In this document: positions 15,032 to 64,000 of the stretch, piece by piece
Position numbering within the stretch: the first letter of the stretch is position 1
Layout: the number at the start of each line of letters is the position of its first letter
Origin: Kitasatospora sp. CB01950
GTDB lineage: Bacteria > Actinomycetota > Actinomycetes > Streptomycetales > Streptomycetaceae
DNA: 64,000 nucleotides
NCBI RefSeq assembly: GCF_001905465.1
Contig: NZ_LISX01000003.1
Location: 267,125-331,124 of the forward strand
Direction of reading: 5' to 3'
Program-made: the position numbers and the translations under genes
Notes under the pieces: model-generated
The model's database searches: none
What the model saw: only the letters and a program-made list of their open reading frames with translations
Told to the model about the DNA's origin: nothing

Positions 15032-15070
15032 GGGAACTCCGATCGGAGGCGGTATCAGGTCCGGGCGCGG

Positions 15071-15511
15071 TTACGGGCGGGTGACGGTGAACTCCGCCGG
15101 GCCGTCCTGGGTGGCGACCAGGCCGGTGATGGAGGTGACCCGGGTCCCGTCCGCGCAGATCAGGTTGGTGCTGACGCCCTCTCCGGAGTAGGAGCTGAAG
15201 AAGATCTGTCCCCGCCCTGTCGGGTCGGTCCGCACTTCGAAGTCGGCGGTGGTCTGGCGGCTCTGTCCGGCCGTCACGATGTCCACGCTGAGCATGTTGT
15301 CGTCCGCCTTGACGGGGGCGACGGTCATGGCCCTGGAGACGCCGTCCAGCACGGCCGTGCCGACGAACGGGGCGTCCACGACCAGCGCCCCGACGTAGTC
15401 GGTGTAGCGGCCCCCGCAGCTGTAGGTGACGGCGGACGCCGGCATGGGGGCGGTGGCGAGTGCGAGCGCGGCGGCCGTGCAGCACGCGGCGCCCGTCAAG
15501 GCACGGTGCAT
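15071..15511 (-). CDS. small secreted protein, hypothetical
   Basis: The 146-residue protein has a signal peptide (MHRALTGAACCTAAALALAT then PASA cleavage near residue 27) and a mature, beta-rich domain of about 119 residues. Two cysteines are placed near the ends (YSCGG and ICADG), which could form one disulfide. AGGAAGGA lies nine bases upstream of the ATG at 15511. It is divergent from another secreted-protein gene at 15790 and is followed, 40 bases on, by the chemosensory-like gene in the same direction. The family is not recognised. Confidence 0.7.
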   Translation of the reverse strand: MHRALTGAACCTAAALALATAPMPASAVTYSCGGRYTDYVGALVVDAPFVGTAVLDGVSRAMTVAPVKADDNMLSVDIVTAGQSRQTTADFEVRTDPTGRGQIFFSSYSGEGVSTNLICADGTRVTSITGLVATQDGPAEFTVTRP

Positions 15512-15738
15512 GGCGAGTTCCTTCCTCGGGTTGTCGCGCCGGTGGCGCGGAGCTGAGGTCCATCGAAGGCGGGTCCTCGCCAAGGCGCAGGACTGCAAGG
15601 GCCGAACGGCCGAAGGCCGAAACGGGCGCGGTGACCGGTGTCGGTCCGTCCGGAGCAGCGGGGCGGCGTTGCCGTCGAGGGCGGCGAGCGGTCGGCACCG
15701 CTGCGACGCGATGAGGAGCGCGATCGAACTCCGGGACC

Positions 15739-15767
15739 TAGGGTGACGGTCAGTTGCTGAGTATGAT
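15739..15767 (+). promoter_or_regulatory. possible promoter of the secreted-protein gene at 15790
   Basis: A TATGAT box at 15762-15767 lies in the least GC-rich patch of the divergent gap, about 22 bases before the GTG at 15790. A weak GGTGAC lies upstream at 15742-15747 with short spacing. On the other strand the same patch gives TATCAT, which could serve the gene ending at 15071. The rest of the 15512-15789 gap shows nothing else I can support. Confidence 0.35.
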
Positions 15768-15789
15768 AATTGGACGATAGGAGAAGCAA

Positions 15790-16425
15790 GTGACCGGATC
15801 ATTTCGTGCTGCGGGGGTTCCGCTCGGGCTGGCCTCGCTGGTCGCCGCCTGCACCGGAATCTCCGCCGGCGCGCCGGCCGTGGCGGCGGACCTCACCAGG
15901 ACGGAGGTCGTCTGCACGGCCCAGGCCGAGGAGGACTACAGCCCCGCCATCACCAGTTCCGTCCACGACAGCGCGATCACCGGAACCATCAAGCTCCTCA
16001 GCTGCACGGAGAGCCTCATCGACGTGGACACCGGGGCCACCATCTCCGCGACTTCGCACACCGGAACCCTCGCTGATCCGGTGGCCCTCGGCACGTTCGA
16101 CAACGTGGTCCTGAAGGACGGCACCTGCACCAGCCTGCCGGTGTCGCCGCCGTCCATCAGCGGCCAGGTCGACTTCACCTGGTACGACCCGACCGGCGGG
16201 ACCGGCGTCCTGCAGATCAACAACCCGCTGACCAGCACGGTGGACGGCGACATCGTCTTCGCCGCCACCCACGACGACTTCACCGCGACCAGTACCCGGT
16301 ACCCGGGTTTCCACATCGTCGCCGCCGGCCTGGGCGATCCCATCCACGAGGGCTCCTGCGCTCCCGGCCAGAGCGGCGTCACCAAGGTCACCGGAGCCAT
16401 CCAGTTCACCTTCACCTCGCCCTGA
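15790..16425 (+). CDS. secreted protein, hypothetical
   Basis: The 211-residue protein starts at a GTG with GGAGAAG upstream. It has a signal sequence with cleavage near residue 33 (PAVAA) and a mature beta-rich, Thr/Ser-rich domain with four cysteines (VVCTAQ, LSCTES, GTCTSL, GSCAPG), suggesting two disulfides. Similar short exported proteins of unknown function are common in streptomycetes. It is convergent with the PLP decarboxylase gene and divergent from the secreted-protein gene at 15511. Confidence 0.72.
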   Translation: MTGSFRAAGVPLGLASLVAACTGISAGAPAVAADLTRTEVVCTAQAEEDYSPAITSSVHDSAITGTIKLLSCTESLIDVDTGATISATSHTGTLADPVALGTFDNVVLKDGTCTSLPVSPPSISGQVDFTWYDPTGGTGVLQINNPLTSTVDGDIVFAATHDDFTATSTRYPGFHIVAAGLGDPIHEGSCAPGQSGVTKVTGAIQFTFTSP

Positions 16426-16437
16426 CCCTTCCGCCGT

Positions 16438-16470
16438 TTCCGTGCGCGGCACCTGGACGCCCGCACGGAA
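16438..16470. terminator. hairpin between convergent genes
   Basis: Arms TTCCGTGCG (16438-16446) and CGCACGGAA (16462-16470) pair perfectly with a 15-base loop, 13 bases after one stop and 35 bases from the other. Probably a bidirectional terminator. Confidence 0.55.
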
Positions 16471-16504
16471 CGACAGGTCCGGGCAGACCCGCCTTCAACG
16501 GCCG

Positions 16505-17911
16505 TCAGCACGCCTGGGCGTGCCGGCGAACGGTGGCCCACACCTGATCGACCGTCGCTTCGGACGCGTAGGGCGACCCGAACACGGCCCGCAGCACGGG
16601 GCGCCCCTCCACCTCGGCGGGAGTGCACACCAGGCCGGTGTCGGCGGCCAACCGGGCGGTCAGGGCGCGGGTCTGTTCGTCGGTGCCGTATCGGAAGGCG
16701 ACCAGGCCCAACTCGTGTGCCACGAGGTGGAATCCGGGTTCCCGCTCGATCGCGCGGGCCAGGCGGTCGGCCAGGCCCACATCGTGGCGGATGGCGGCCC
16801 GCAGGCCTTCGAGGCCGTGGGCGCGCAGGACGTACCAGAGCTTCAGGGCGCGCATGGGGCGTCCCAGCGGGATCTGCCAGTCCCGGAAGTCCACGACGGC
16901 ACCGGACTCCGAGGCGGGGTTGTGCAGGAAGGCCGGACGGATCGCCATCGCCTCGGTCAGCGACGCCCGGTCGGAGGTCCACAGGATGTCGCAGGGAGTG
17001 CCGGTGCGCATCCACTTGTGCGCGTTGACGGCGTAGGAGTCGGCGCCGTCCAGGCCTTCGTTGACCGCGCGGTGCTCGGGGCACAGGGCGGCGGAGCCGG
17101 CATAGGCGCCGTCCACATGCAGCCACACGCCGTACCGGCGGCAGACGTCCGCGACGGCGGGCAGTGGATCGAACGCGCAGGTGGCCGTCGTCCCCGAGGT
17201 GGCGACGACCACGGTCGGGACGAGGTTCGCGCGGCGGTCCGCTGCCAGACGGGCCGCCAGCGCGTCGGGGTCCATCGCGCCGGTGCCCGCCGTGGTGGCG
17301 ATCTCCACCGCTTCGCCGAGCCCCGCGATGCGAACCGCTTTGGGGACACAGGAGTTGGCCTGCTCGCTGCAGTAGGCCCGGTAGCGGCCGTCCACGCCGT
17401 CGGTGCGCCAGCCGCCCCCGGAAGCGCGGTGCAGCGCGGCCACGACCGCGACCAGAACCGCGGACGAGGCCGAGTCCTGGATCACCCCGCCACCGGTGCC
17501 GCCGCTGTGCAGGAAGGACTCGGGCAGGCCCAGCGCCTTGGCCAGCCAGTCCACGACCACCTGCTCCAACTCGGTGGCCGCAGGCGAGGTCGACCACATC
17601 ATGCCCTGCACGCCCAGCCCTGCGGTGACCAGCTCGGCCAGTACCGAAGCGGGCGAGTTCGCCGTGGGGTAGTAGCCGAGGAACGCGGGGTGCTGCCAGT
17701 GCACCAGGCCCGGGACGATCACCGACCAGGTGTCGGCGAGGATCCGCTCCAGGGGCTCGCCCTGCTCCGGCGCCGAGGCGGGCAGCGCGCCCGCGGTGGC
17801 ACCCGGTGGACGGGCGGGCTCCACCGGCAGCGCCAGCGACTCCAACGCCGCCCAGTGCGCGGTCAGCCGTGCCACGGCCTCGGCGGCCGCCGACTCGAAG
17901 TCTTCACTCAC
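16505..17911 (-). CDS. PLP-dependent aromatic-L-amino-acid decarboxylase-like protein
   Basis: The 468-residue protein belongs to group II PLP decarboxylases (aromatic amino acid, glutamate and related). The order of motifs is HWQHPAFLGYYPTANSPASVL near 71-91, GVQGMMWSTSPAATELE near 100-116, LPTV-type cofactor contact, D267 in LHVDGAYAGS that salt-bridges the pyridine nitrogen, and the Schiff-base K299 in NAHKWM. The aromatic-like HPAFLGYYPT loop favours tryptophan, DOPA or phenylalanine as substrate over glutamate; that is inference. The start is a GTG at 17911; the Shine-Dalgarno is poor, and in-frame sequence upstream is not family-like. It is divergent from the hypothetical gene at 17962 and lies next to the polyketide cluster, but a link to it is not evident. 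Confidence 0.88.
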   Translation of the reverse strand: MSEDFESAAAEAVARLTAHWAALESLALPVEPARPPGATAGALPASAPEQGEPLERILADTWSVIVPGLVHWQHPAFLGYYPTANSPASVLAELVTAGLGVQGMMWSTSPAATELEQVVVDWLAKALGLPESFLHSGGTGGGVIQDSASSAVLVAVVAALHRASGGGWRTDGVDGRYRAYCSEQANSCVPKAVRIAGLGEAVEIATTAGTGAMDPDALAARLAADRRANLVPTVVVATSGTTATCAFDPLPAVADVCRRYGVWLHVDGAYAGSAALCPEHRAVNEGLDGADSYAVNAHKWMRTGTPCDILWTSDRASLTEAMAIRPAFLHNPASESGAVVDFRDWQIPLGRPMRALKLWYVLRAHGLEGLRAAIRHDVGLADRLARAIEREPGFHLVAHELGLVAFRYGTDEQTRALTARLAADTGLVCTPAEVEGRPVLRAVFGSPYASEATVDQVWATVRRHAQAC

Positions 17912-17961
17912 AAGGCCGACCGTAGGCGAGGAACGGCGGTTCCTCCTGTTGGGTCGGAGAC

Positions 17962-18834
17962 ATGGAACAACCCGCACTGTGTCTCGCGCCACCGCAGCTC
18001 CTGCCCTCCTCCCTCCAGGCCCTGCGCAGTTCCGGGGCCTGCGGCGCGCCCTGCTCCGGTGCCCTGCACGAGCCGCTGGAGGACAGTCAGGAGGCGGACT
18101 ACGACGCCTTCTTCGGGATCGTCCGCTGCGGCGAGGCGCCGGCCGCCCGTCTCCTCGCCGCCCTGGAACGGACGCTGGCCACCGTGCTGCCGCTCGCGGA
18201 CGGGAAGGCCGCAGGGCGCTTCGAGCGGGCCATGCGCGGTCTCGGGCTCCCGCTGCCCCCTCCGTCCGGGGACGCGCTCACGGCGGAGGCCGGCCCCCAG
18301 GCCCGGTGGATCCACGGACACCGCCTGTTCCTGACGCTCACCCAGGCGGCCGTCGTCGGCCTGCAGCACGCCTCCACCGTGCCCGCGCCGTCCGTGGCGG
18401 ACGGCGTCGAGGTCGCCGCGGCCTTCCTGCGGGCGAGCTCCGCGGCACTGCGACTGACCGCCTCGTTCACCCGCGACGAGTATCGGACGACCGTGCGGCC
18501 CTCGATGGCACCGCCGCAACACTCCGTGCCCGGTTTCAGCGGGCTCTGGTCGGCCGACCACCGAGTCCTGATCGAGAGGCTCCGCAGCTGGGGCGAGGCG
18601 CCCCAGCAGCCCGGGGACGGGCGGAGACGGGCGGACCCGGTCCTGCGGAGGGCGCTCGACGAGGTCTACCGCTCGCACATCGGCGTCTGCGCCCGCTTCG
18701 TCGGCAACGCCCCCTCGCTCCTGGGCGGCTCGAGCGACTCCCTCGCGACGCTCGGCAGACTCGCCCGCGTTCGGCGCAACCTCATCGACGGGCCGGGACG
18801 ATGTCCCGAAGACGGACACCGCTACCGGCAGTAG
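17962..18834 (+). CDS. hypothetical protein, cluster-edge
   Basis: The 290-residue protein is cytosolic (no signal or membrane helix), mostly helical, with a core YDAFFGIVRCGEAPAARLLAALER near residue 47. It ends basic (LARVRRNLIDGPGRCPEDGHRYRQ). The start at 17962 lies 50 bases from the divergent decarboxylase start and has GGAG very close to the ATG, so a slightly later start is possible. It is convergent with the acyl-CoA ligase gene, with only 44 bases between stops. I do not recognise a family or role. Confidence 0.6.
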   Translation: MEQPALCLAPPQLLPSSLQALRSSGACGAPCSGALHEPLEDSQEADYDAFFGIVRCGEAPAARLLAALERTLATVLPLADGKAAGRFERAMRGLGLPLPPPSGDALTAEAGPQARWIHGHRLFLTLTQAAVVGLQHASTVPAPSVADGVEVAAAFLRASSAALRLTASFTRDEYRTTVRPSMAPPQHSVPGFSGLWSADHRVLIERLRSWGEAPQQPGDGRRRADPVLRRALDEVYRSHIGVCARFVGNAPSLLGGSSDSLATLGRLARVRRNLIDGPGRCPEDGHRYRQ

Positions 18835-18878
18835 GGGCCGTTGGGTCACCCTCGGCGTCGGACCGGCTGGGCCCGGGC

Positions 18879-20450
18879 TCAGTGCGGGTGTGGTGGGTTG
18901 TCCGGGTCTGAGCCGGTCAGGCGGGCGGCCAGTTCTCGTTTGAGGATCTTGCCGCTGGGGCCGAGGGGGAAGGCGTCCACGAACTCCACCCGGCGCGGGT
19001 ACTTGTACGGCGCCATCCGTTCCCTGCTCCAGGCGACGATCATGGCGCCGAGGGCCGGGTCCGGCGCCGTGCCGGGGCGGAGCCGCACCACCGCGCACAC
19101 CTCTTCGCCGTGGACGGGGTGGGGGAGCCCGATGACGGCTGCCTGGGCGATTGCCGGGTGGCGGGCCAGGACGTCCTCCACCTCGCGGGGGTAGACGTTG
19201 TATCCGCCGCGCAGTACCACGTCCTTCTTGCGGTCGACGACGGAGAGGTAGCCCTCGTCGTCCTTGACGCCGAGGTCGCCCGAGCGGAACCAGCCGTCCA
19301 CGACGGCCTCGGCGGTCGCCTCCGGCCGGTTCAGGTAGCCGGCCATCACGTTGTGCCCCCGGATGACGATCTCCCCGGTCTCGCCGGCGGGCAGCAGTTC
19401 GATCCTGTCCTCCAGCTCCGCTCTGGCGATCTCGACCTCGACGCCCCAGATCGGCCGGCCCACGGTGCCCGGCTTGAGCGGCCACGCCTTCTGGTTGTAG
19501 GCCACCACCGGAGACGTCTCGGTGAGTCCGTACCCTTCGAGGACCGGGCAGCCGAACGTCTCCCGGAACGCGTCCAGGACCGCCACCGGCAGCGCGGCGC
19601 CGCCGGAGAACGCGCGGTCGAGCGGGGGCCTGCGGGGGTCGGCGCGGGCCGCGTCGAGGAGCGCCGTGTACATCGTCGGGACCCCCATGAAGACGGTGCA
19701 GTCCTCCTGCACCATGAGGTCCAGCGCGCCCGGTCCGTCGAACCGCGGCATCAGCACCAGGGTCGCCCCCGCCCGGAAGCAGGTGTTCATGCCGCAGATC
19801 TGGCCGAAGGTGTGGAACAGCGGCAGACAGCCGAGCAGGACGTCGTCCGCGGTGAAGTCGAACGGCGACAGCATGGTCGTGTCGACGTTCATCACCACGT
19901 TGAGGTGCGTGAGCAGGGCGCCCTTGGGGCGGCCGGTGGTGCCGGAGGTGTAGAGGACCAGCGCGATGTCCTCGGGGTCGCGCGGCACCTGACGGTCGAT
20001 CGGGGTGCTCCGCGCCGCGAGCGCGTCCAGCCGCGGCGCGTGGGCACCCCCCTCTTCGTCCGCCATGACGGTGAGCACGGGCGTGCCGGTCGTCTCCGCC
20101 GCCCGGCCGCCCTCGGCGAGGAGCGGGGCGGCGCAGATCAGTGCCGCCGCCCCGGAGTCCTTCAGGACGTACGCGATCTCGTCCGCCCGGAGCAGGGCGT
20201 GGACCGGGACCGCGACCGCGCCGAGTGCGAGCACGCCGAAGTAGGCCAGCGGGAAGTGCGGTGTGCTGGGCAGCAGCAGCGCCACCTTGTCGTCGGGGCC
20301 GATGCCCCGCGCGCGCAGCGCCGCCGCGTACCTCCGCGCCCCGTCCCACAGCTCGCGGTAGGTGATCTTCCGGGTGCCGGACACGATCGCCGGGTGCTCC
20401 GGTCGCCGTAGCGCGGACTCGGCGAGGATGGCTGCCACGGAGAGGGTCAT
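18879..20450 (-). CDS. bafX: acyl-CoA ligase, C5N pathway (5-aminolevulinate activation)
   Basis: The 523-residue protein is a full-length ANL-superfamily acyl-CoA synthetase. Core motifs are present: the P-loop VLYTSGTTGRPKGALLTH, GYGLTETSPV, the SGDLGVKDDEGYLSVVDRKKD hinge, GYNVYPREVEDVL, and the catalytic lysine in GPSGKILKREL. In C5N pathways (moenomycin, asukamycin, bafilomycin B1) an acyl-CoA ligase turns 5-aminolevulinate into its CoA ester, which cyclises to 2-amino-3-hydroxycyclopent-2-enone. The ATG at 20450 is 7 bases past the stop of the upstream ligase gene, so the two are translationally coupled. The symbol bafX follows the bafilomycin naming as I recall it. Which of the two ligases makes CoA ester and which makes amide is a best guess: this one looks more like standard fatty-acyl-CoA ligases. 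Confidence 0.75.
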   Translation of the reverse strand: MTLSVAAILAESALRRPEHPAIVSGTRKITYRELWDGARRYAAALRARGIGPDDKVALLLPSTPHFPLAYFGVLALGAVAVPVHALLRADEIAYVLKDSGAAALICAAPLLAEGGRAAETTGTPVLTVMADEEGGAHAPRLDALAARSTPIDRQVPRDPEDIALVLYTSGTTGRPKGALLTHLNVVMNVDTTMLSPFDFTADDVLLGCLPLFHTFGQICGMNTCFRAGATLVLMPRFDGPGALDLMVQEDCTVFMGVPTMYTALLDAARADPRRPPLDRAFSGGAALPVAVLDAFRETFGCPVLEGYGLTETSPVVAYNQKAWPLKPGTVGRPIWGVEVEIARAELEDRIELLPAGETGEIVIRGHNVMAGYLNRPEATAEAVVDGWFRSGDLGVKDDEGYLSVVDRKKDVVLRGGYNVYPREVEDVLARHPAIAQAAVIGLPHPVHGEEVCAVVRLRPGTAPDPALGAMIVAWSRERMAPYKYPRRVEFVDAFPLGPSGKILKRELAARLTGSDPDNPPHPH

Positions 20451-20457
20451 GGGGGTT

Positions 20458-22011
20458 TCACCCGCTCGCTTCCGCGGCCAGCCGCGCCTTGTCCGGTTTG
20501 CCGACGCCGGTGAGCGGCAGCGTGGGGCGGACGTGGATCTGCGCGGGGACGTGCTTGGGCGAGAGGGTGGCCCGGACGTGTTCCGCCAGGTCGGCGGGGC
20601 CGGCCGTGCCCGCCTCGCGCAGCACCACGGCGGCGTGCAGGTACTCGATCCGGTCCTGGTCCCGGACGCAGAAGGCGGCGGCCTGCACGACATCGGGATG
20701 GGCCAGCAGGGCGTTCTCCACCGTCACCGGGTGGATCTTGATGCCGTTGGTCTTGACCACCTCGCCGATCCGGCCGCGCAGGTGGAGGTAGTCGTCACCG
20801 TCTACGAAGCCGAGGTCCCCGGTGTGCACCCAGCCGTCCCGTACGGTCCGGGCGGTGAGTTCGGGCTCGGCCACGTACTCCTTCATCGTGAAGGGCGACC
20901 GTACGCAGACCTCGCCGATCTCGCCGGGCGGCAGGTCGCGGTGGTCGTCCGGATCGGTGATCCGGACCCAGCCGGGCATCGGGCGGCCGACCGTGACCCG
21001 CAGCCGGGGGTCGAGGTGCTCGGCGGGCGAGAGCATGCTGACGAAGCCCGCCTCGCTGGTCGCGTACACCTGGATCAGGACGTCGCCGAAGACCTTGACC
21101 GCCTCGGCCAGTCGCTCGGGGGACGCGGGGGAGCCCACGTACGTGACCATCTGGAGGCTGGAGAGGTCGGTCGAGCCCACCTCCGGGCGGTCCATGAGCA
21201 GGTACAGCTGGGGAGGGGAGAGCAGCATCCGGGTGATCCTGTGCTGCGCGATGGCGCGCAGCGCGTCGCCCGGGTCGAAGCCGTCCTGCAGGACCACCGA
21301 GCCGCCGGACGCGAGCGAGTCGTCGGCCGCTGCGCCGCTGGAGTGGCTGAGCGGGAGGAAGGCCAGGTAGACGGACCGCCAGCGCATCTGGAGTCCGGCG
21401 GAGATGAAGCCGTTGCGGGTCCGGAAGTCGAAGGCGATGCCCTTCGGTGCGCCGGTCGTCCCGCTCGTGTAGGTCACCACCGCGGGCCGGTCGAGCCCGA
21501 TTTCGATGCCGGCCGGATCCAGCGCGTCCGGGTCGCCGGTCGTCAGGTCCAGGACGTCGGGGCCGAGATCGCCGAGGGCGACGAGGGCGAGCGGAGTGCC
21601 CAGCTGCTCGCGCAGCTCACGGGCGGTCGCGAGGTTCTCCGCGTCGACGGCCAGGTGCGTCGCACCGGTCTCCCGGAGGATCTTGAGCTTGGCGCCGGCG
21701 GCCATGTGGTCCGCCGGATCGACCGCGTTGGTGGTGTGCAGGTGGACCACCGTGGCCCCGACCAGATTCGCGGCGTACCGCAGGACCAGGGTCGGGGCGG
21801 TGTTGGTGACGGTCAGGATGGCGACCACGGCCCTGCCGCCGCTCCCGCCGCTCCCGTCGACGTGCCGGTGCAGGGCCTGCGCGGCCGACCGGACCAGGGT
21901 GGTCAACTCCGCCGCGGTCAGTGTCCGGTCGCGCCAGGACAGCACCACTTTCTCCGGTTCTGCGGAGATCACCTCAAGGATCTGGCTGACATACGTTCCG
22001 TCCGACGGCAT
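20458..22011 (-). CDS. bafY: ANL-superfamily amide synthetase / ligase, C5N pathway
   Basis: This 517-residue adenylate-forming enzyme begins MPSDGTYVSQILEVISAEP, with GGAG six bases upstream of the ATG at 22011. Motifs seen are VTYTSGTTGAPKGIAFDF, QVYATSEAGFVSML in place of the usual YG-TE, GWVHTGDLGFVDGDDYLHL, GIKIHPVTVENAL and the terminal lysine GVGKPDKARL. The aberrant SEAGF motif and the GTYV..IL start are features I associate with amide synthetases that join the C5N amine to a polyketide or fumaryl carboxylate. It would act last, making the C5N amide of bafilomycin B1. It heads a two-gene operon and is divergent from the aminolevulinate synthase gene. The symbol is from memory of the bafilomycin cluster and tentative. 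Confidence 0.72.
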   Translation of the reverse strand: MPSDGTYVSQILEVISAEPEKVVLSWRDRTLTAAELTTLVRSAAQALHRHVDGSGGSGGRAVVAILTVTNTAPTLVLRYAANLVGATVVHLHTTNAVDPADHMAAGAKLKILRETGATHLAVDAENLATARELREQLGTPLALVALGDLGPDVLDLTTGDPDALDPAGIEIGLDRPAVVTYTSGTTGAPKGIAFDFRTRNGFISAGLQMRWRSVYLAFLPLSHSSGAAADDSLASGGSVVLQDGFDPGDALRAIAQHRITRMLLSPPQLYLLMDRPEVGSTDLSSLQMVTYVGSPASPERLAEAVKVFGDVLIQVYATSEAGFVSMLSPAEHLDPRLRVTVGRPMPGWVRITDPDDHRDLPPGEIGEVCVRSPFTMKEYVAEPELTARTVRDGWVHTGDLGFVDGDDYLHLRGRIGEVVKTNGIKIHPVTVENALLAHPDVVQAAAFCVRDQDRIEYLHAAVVLREAGTAGPADLAEHVRATLSPKHVPAQIHVRPTLPLTGVGKPDKARLAAEASG

Positions 22012-22100
22012 AGAGAGCTCCAGTGGCGTCGTTCCGAGGAATTTCCGCACAGCGTACAACGCGAATAGCGGGTCTGTCAGGAACGAATGAGCGAGTGTAA

Positions 22101-22130
22101 TTGTCGCAGGCCGCGCCATCGAAGTGATAT
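22101..22130 (+). promoter_or_regulatory. possible promoter of the aminolevulinate synthase gene
   Basis: TTGTCG (22101-22106) and TGATAT (22125-22130) are separated by 18 bases, about 70 bases before the ATG at 22201. The 190-base divergent gap is less GC-rich than its neighbours, so the promoter of the ligase operon is probably here as well. Confidence 0.35.
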
Positions 22131-22200
22131 CCCGTTCTGGGACAATTCCCTCTACCGGTCCGGCGCCGCATCGGCGCAGTCCTCGGAGAAAAGGGTGGCC

Positions 22201-23445
22201 ATGAACCATTACCTGGAGCTCTTCTCGCGCCATATGAAGGAAGGCGGGTCCGCGGAGGCGAAACGGGAGTTTCTGGAGATCGGCCGGCACGCCGGGAAAT
22301 TCCCGGCGGCCCGGAGCGTGCGGGGCGGGATCACGTCCGAGATCAGCGTGTGGTGCAGCAACGACTACCTGGGGATGGGCCAGCACCCGCTGGTCCTGGC
22401 GGCGACCCGCGAAGCCCTCGACGACCACGGCGCGGGCTCGGGCGGCTCCCGGAACATCGGCGGGACCAATCACTACCACGTGCTGCTGGAGAAGGAACTG
22501 GCGGATCTGCACGGCAAGGCCGACGCCCTTCTCTTCACCTCCGGATACACCGCCAATGACGGAGCCCTCACGGTCCTGGCCGGCCGGCTGGGGAACTGCG
22601 TCGTCTTCTCCGACGAGATGAACCACGCCTCGATCATCGACGGACTCCGCCACAGCGGCGCCGAGAAGCACATTTTCCGCCACAACGACACGGCGCACCT
22701 GGAAGAGCTGATATCCGCCGTCGATCCCGACCGGCCGAAGATGATCGTCATGGAGTCGGTCTACTCGATGGCGGGTGATGTCGCCCCGCTCGCCGAGATC
22801 GCCCGGATCGCCCGCGAGTACGGCGCGATGACCTTCCTCGACGAGGTCCACGCGGTCGGGATGTACGGGCCGGAGGGAGCGGGCATCGCCGCGAGCCTGG
22901 GCATCGCGGACGAGTTCACCGTGATCATGGGAACCCTCGCCAAGGGATTCGGCACCACCGGCGGATACATCGCCGGTCCCGCCGAGCTGGTCGACGCGGT
23001 GCGCGGCCTGTCCCGCTCCTTCATCTTCACCACCGCCCTGCCGCCGGCGGTCGTGGCGGGCGCGCTCGCCGCGGTCCGGCACCTGCGCAGCTCGGACGAG
23101 GAGCGCGACCGGCTCCACGAGAACGCGCGACTGGCGCACCGGCTGCTCACGGAACGCGGCATCCCCTTCGTCTCCGACGGGTCCCACATCGTTTCGATCT
23201 TCGTCGGGGACGACGCACTCGCCCGGCGGATCTCCGCCCTGCTGCTGGAACGCCACGGCATCTACGTGCAGGCGATCAACGCGCCGAGCGTGCGCACGGG
23301 CCAGGAGATCCTCCGGAGCGCACCCGGCGCCGTCCACCAGCCCGCGGAGGTCGAGGAGTTCGTCGCGGCCCTGGACGGGATCTGGCAGGAGCTGGGGGTG
23401 GCACGGACTCCGATCCCGCAGCGGTCCGCCGGAACGGACGGCTGA
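22201..23445 (+). CDS. bafZ: 5-aminolevulinate synthase for C5N biosynthesis
   Basis: The 414-residue PLP enzyme condenses glycine and succinyl-CoA to 5-aminolevulinate. Motifs of the alpha-oxoamine synthase family are complete: [13 protein letters not shown] near 51, [17 protein letters not shown] near 78, [12 protein letters not shown] near 112, the cofactor D214 in FLDEVHAVG, and Schiff-base K248 in [13 protein letters not shown]. Actinomycetes make haem from glutamyl-tRNA, so a synthase of this kind is a marker of C5N natural-product pathways, not of haem synthesis. The ATG at 22201 starts the conserved N-terminus; an in-frame ATG at 22087 adds unrelated residues. It is divergent from the two ligase genes and precedes the PKS genes by 250 bases. 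Confidence 0.92.
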   Translation: MNHYLELFSRHMKEGGSAEAKREFLEIGRHAGKFPAARSVRGGITSEISVWCSNDYLGMGQHPLVLAATREALDDHGAGSGGSRNIGGTNHYHVLLEKELADLHGKADALLFTSGYTANDGALTVLAGRLGNCVVFSDEMNHASIIDGLRHSGAEKHIFRHNDTAHLEELISAVDPDRPKMIVMESVYSMAGDVAPLAEIARIAREYGAMTFLDEVHAVGMYGPEGAGIAASLGIADEFTVIMGTLAKGFGTTGGYIAGPAELVDAVRGLSRSFIFTTALPPAVVAGALAAVRHLRSSDEERDRLHENARLAHRLLTERGIPFVSDGSHIVSIFVGDDALARRISALLLERHGIYVQAINAPSVRTGQEILRSAPGAVHQPAEVEEFVAALDGIWQELGVARTPIPQRSAGTDG

Positions 23446-23698
23446 CCTGCCCCAACGGGGTGCGCGCGGTGCTCCCGCCGCCCCCGCGACCCGCCCGCTC
23501 CCCGTGCCCGCGCCGTGTCGCGGCCTGCGATATCGGGACGCTATGCGGCGTGGGCAAGATCGACGTCGCACGCCCGGCAGCGGCACCCGCCGGACCTGAC
23601 GAAGGCGTCCCGGCCGACGCGCGACCCGTGGGAGCGGGCACCCCGCCACGATCCGGCGACTGATGGTCCTGACCTCCGTGAAGGAGTCCGAAGTCACG
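23446..23698. other. intergenic stretch before the first PKS gene
   Basis: No gene is supported. A small CCCC-AA-CGGGG-type hairpin follows the synthase stop. The part around 23525-23560 (tgcgatatcgg, gctatgcgg) is the least GC-rich and may carry a PKS promoter, but boxes cannot be assigned with confidence. Confidence 0.3.
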
Positions 23699-38083
<14,385 letters not shown>

Positions 38084-38099
38084 AAGAGAGCTGGCACTG

Positions 38100-53087
<14,988 letters not shown>

Positions 53088-53124
53088 CACCGACCCGACA
53101 CCCGAACCAGGACGGCGACTCCCG

Positions 53125-64000
<10,876 letters not shown>

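Noticed and set aside
22201..23445. Reading the aminolevulinate synthase as haem biosynthesis hemA
   Set aside because: Actinomycetes use the glutamyl-tRNA route for haem, and the gene is divergent from two C5N-type ligases next to a PKS.

Overview
The window is very GC-rich actinobacterial chromosome. Coding frames have almost only G or C at third codon positions, and GTG and TTG starts are frequent. Gene content points to Streptomycetaceae. The polyketide locus and a chemosensory-protein-like gene make Kitasatospora (a K. setae or K. griseola-like setamycin producer) my best guess; that is inference, not a measured identity. Region 1 (1-13.9 kb) is mixed housekeeping and accessory DNA. It holds the end of a CorA magnesium transporter, a Spo0M-type protein, a ribosome hibernation factor, a cytochrome c oxidase subunit I, a globin-coupled reductase, an orphan GvpU-like protein, an NmrA-like reductase and a tiny OAA-family lectin-like protein. 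It ends with a secreted repeat protein (with an in-frame amber codon before a further coding stretch), a 34-residue membrane peptide and a NarL/LuxR two-component system. Two copies of GGTGCA-N6-TGCACC flank that system and are its likely operator. Region 2 (14.0-18.8 kb) holds decayed fragments (a nitroreductase tail, a frameshifted HxlR regulator, the start of a truncated gene), three small secreted proteins, a PLP decarboxylase and an unrecognised gene. One secreted protein has the exact four-cysteine signature and C-terminal motifs of insect chemosensory (OS-D/A10) proteins. Region 3 (18.9 kb to the end) is a biosynthetic cluster. Two translationally coupled acyl-CoA ligase-type genes (minus strand) and a divergent 5-aminolevulinate synthase form a C5N (2-amino-3-hydroxycyclopentenone) cassette. 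Three collinear giant type I PKS genes follow; the third runs off the window. The modules read: loading AT-ACP; M1 KS-AT(methylmalonyl)-KR-ACP; M2 KS-AT(malonyl)-KR-ACP; M3 KS-AT-ACP with no KR; M4 KS-AT(methylmalonyl)-KR-ACP; M5 KS-AT(methoxymalonyl-like)-KR-ACP; M6 KS-AT(malonyl)-DH-KR-ACP; M7 KS-AT(methylmalonyl)-DH-KR-ACP; M8 KS-AT(methylmalonyl)-DH-ER-KR. This order matches, step by step, the first eight extensions expected for bafilomycin: isobutyrate starter, C19 ketone that closes as a hemiketal, C14 methoxy, C12=C13 and C10=C11 dienes, reduced C9. With the C5N cassette, the product is predicted to be bafilomycin B1 (setamycin) or a close relative. Genes for methoxymalonyl-ACP supply, fumaryl transfer, modules 9 onward and the thioesterase must lie beyond position 64000 or elsewhere.
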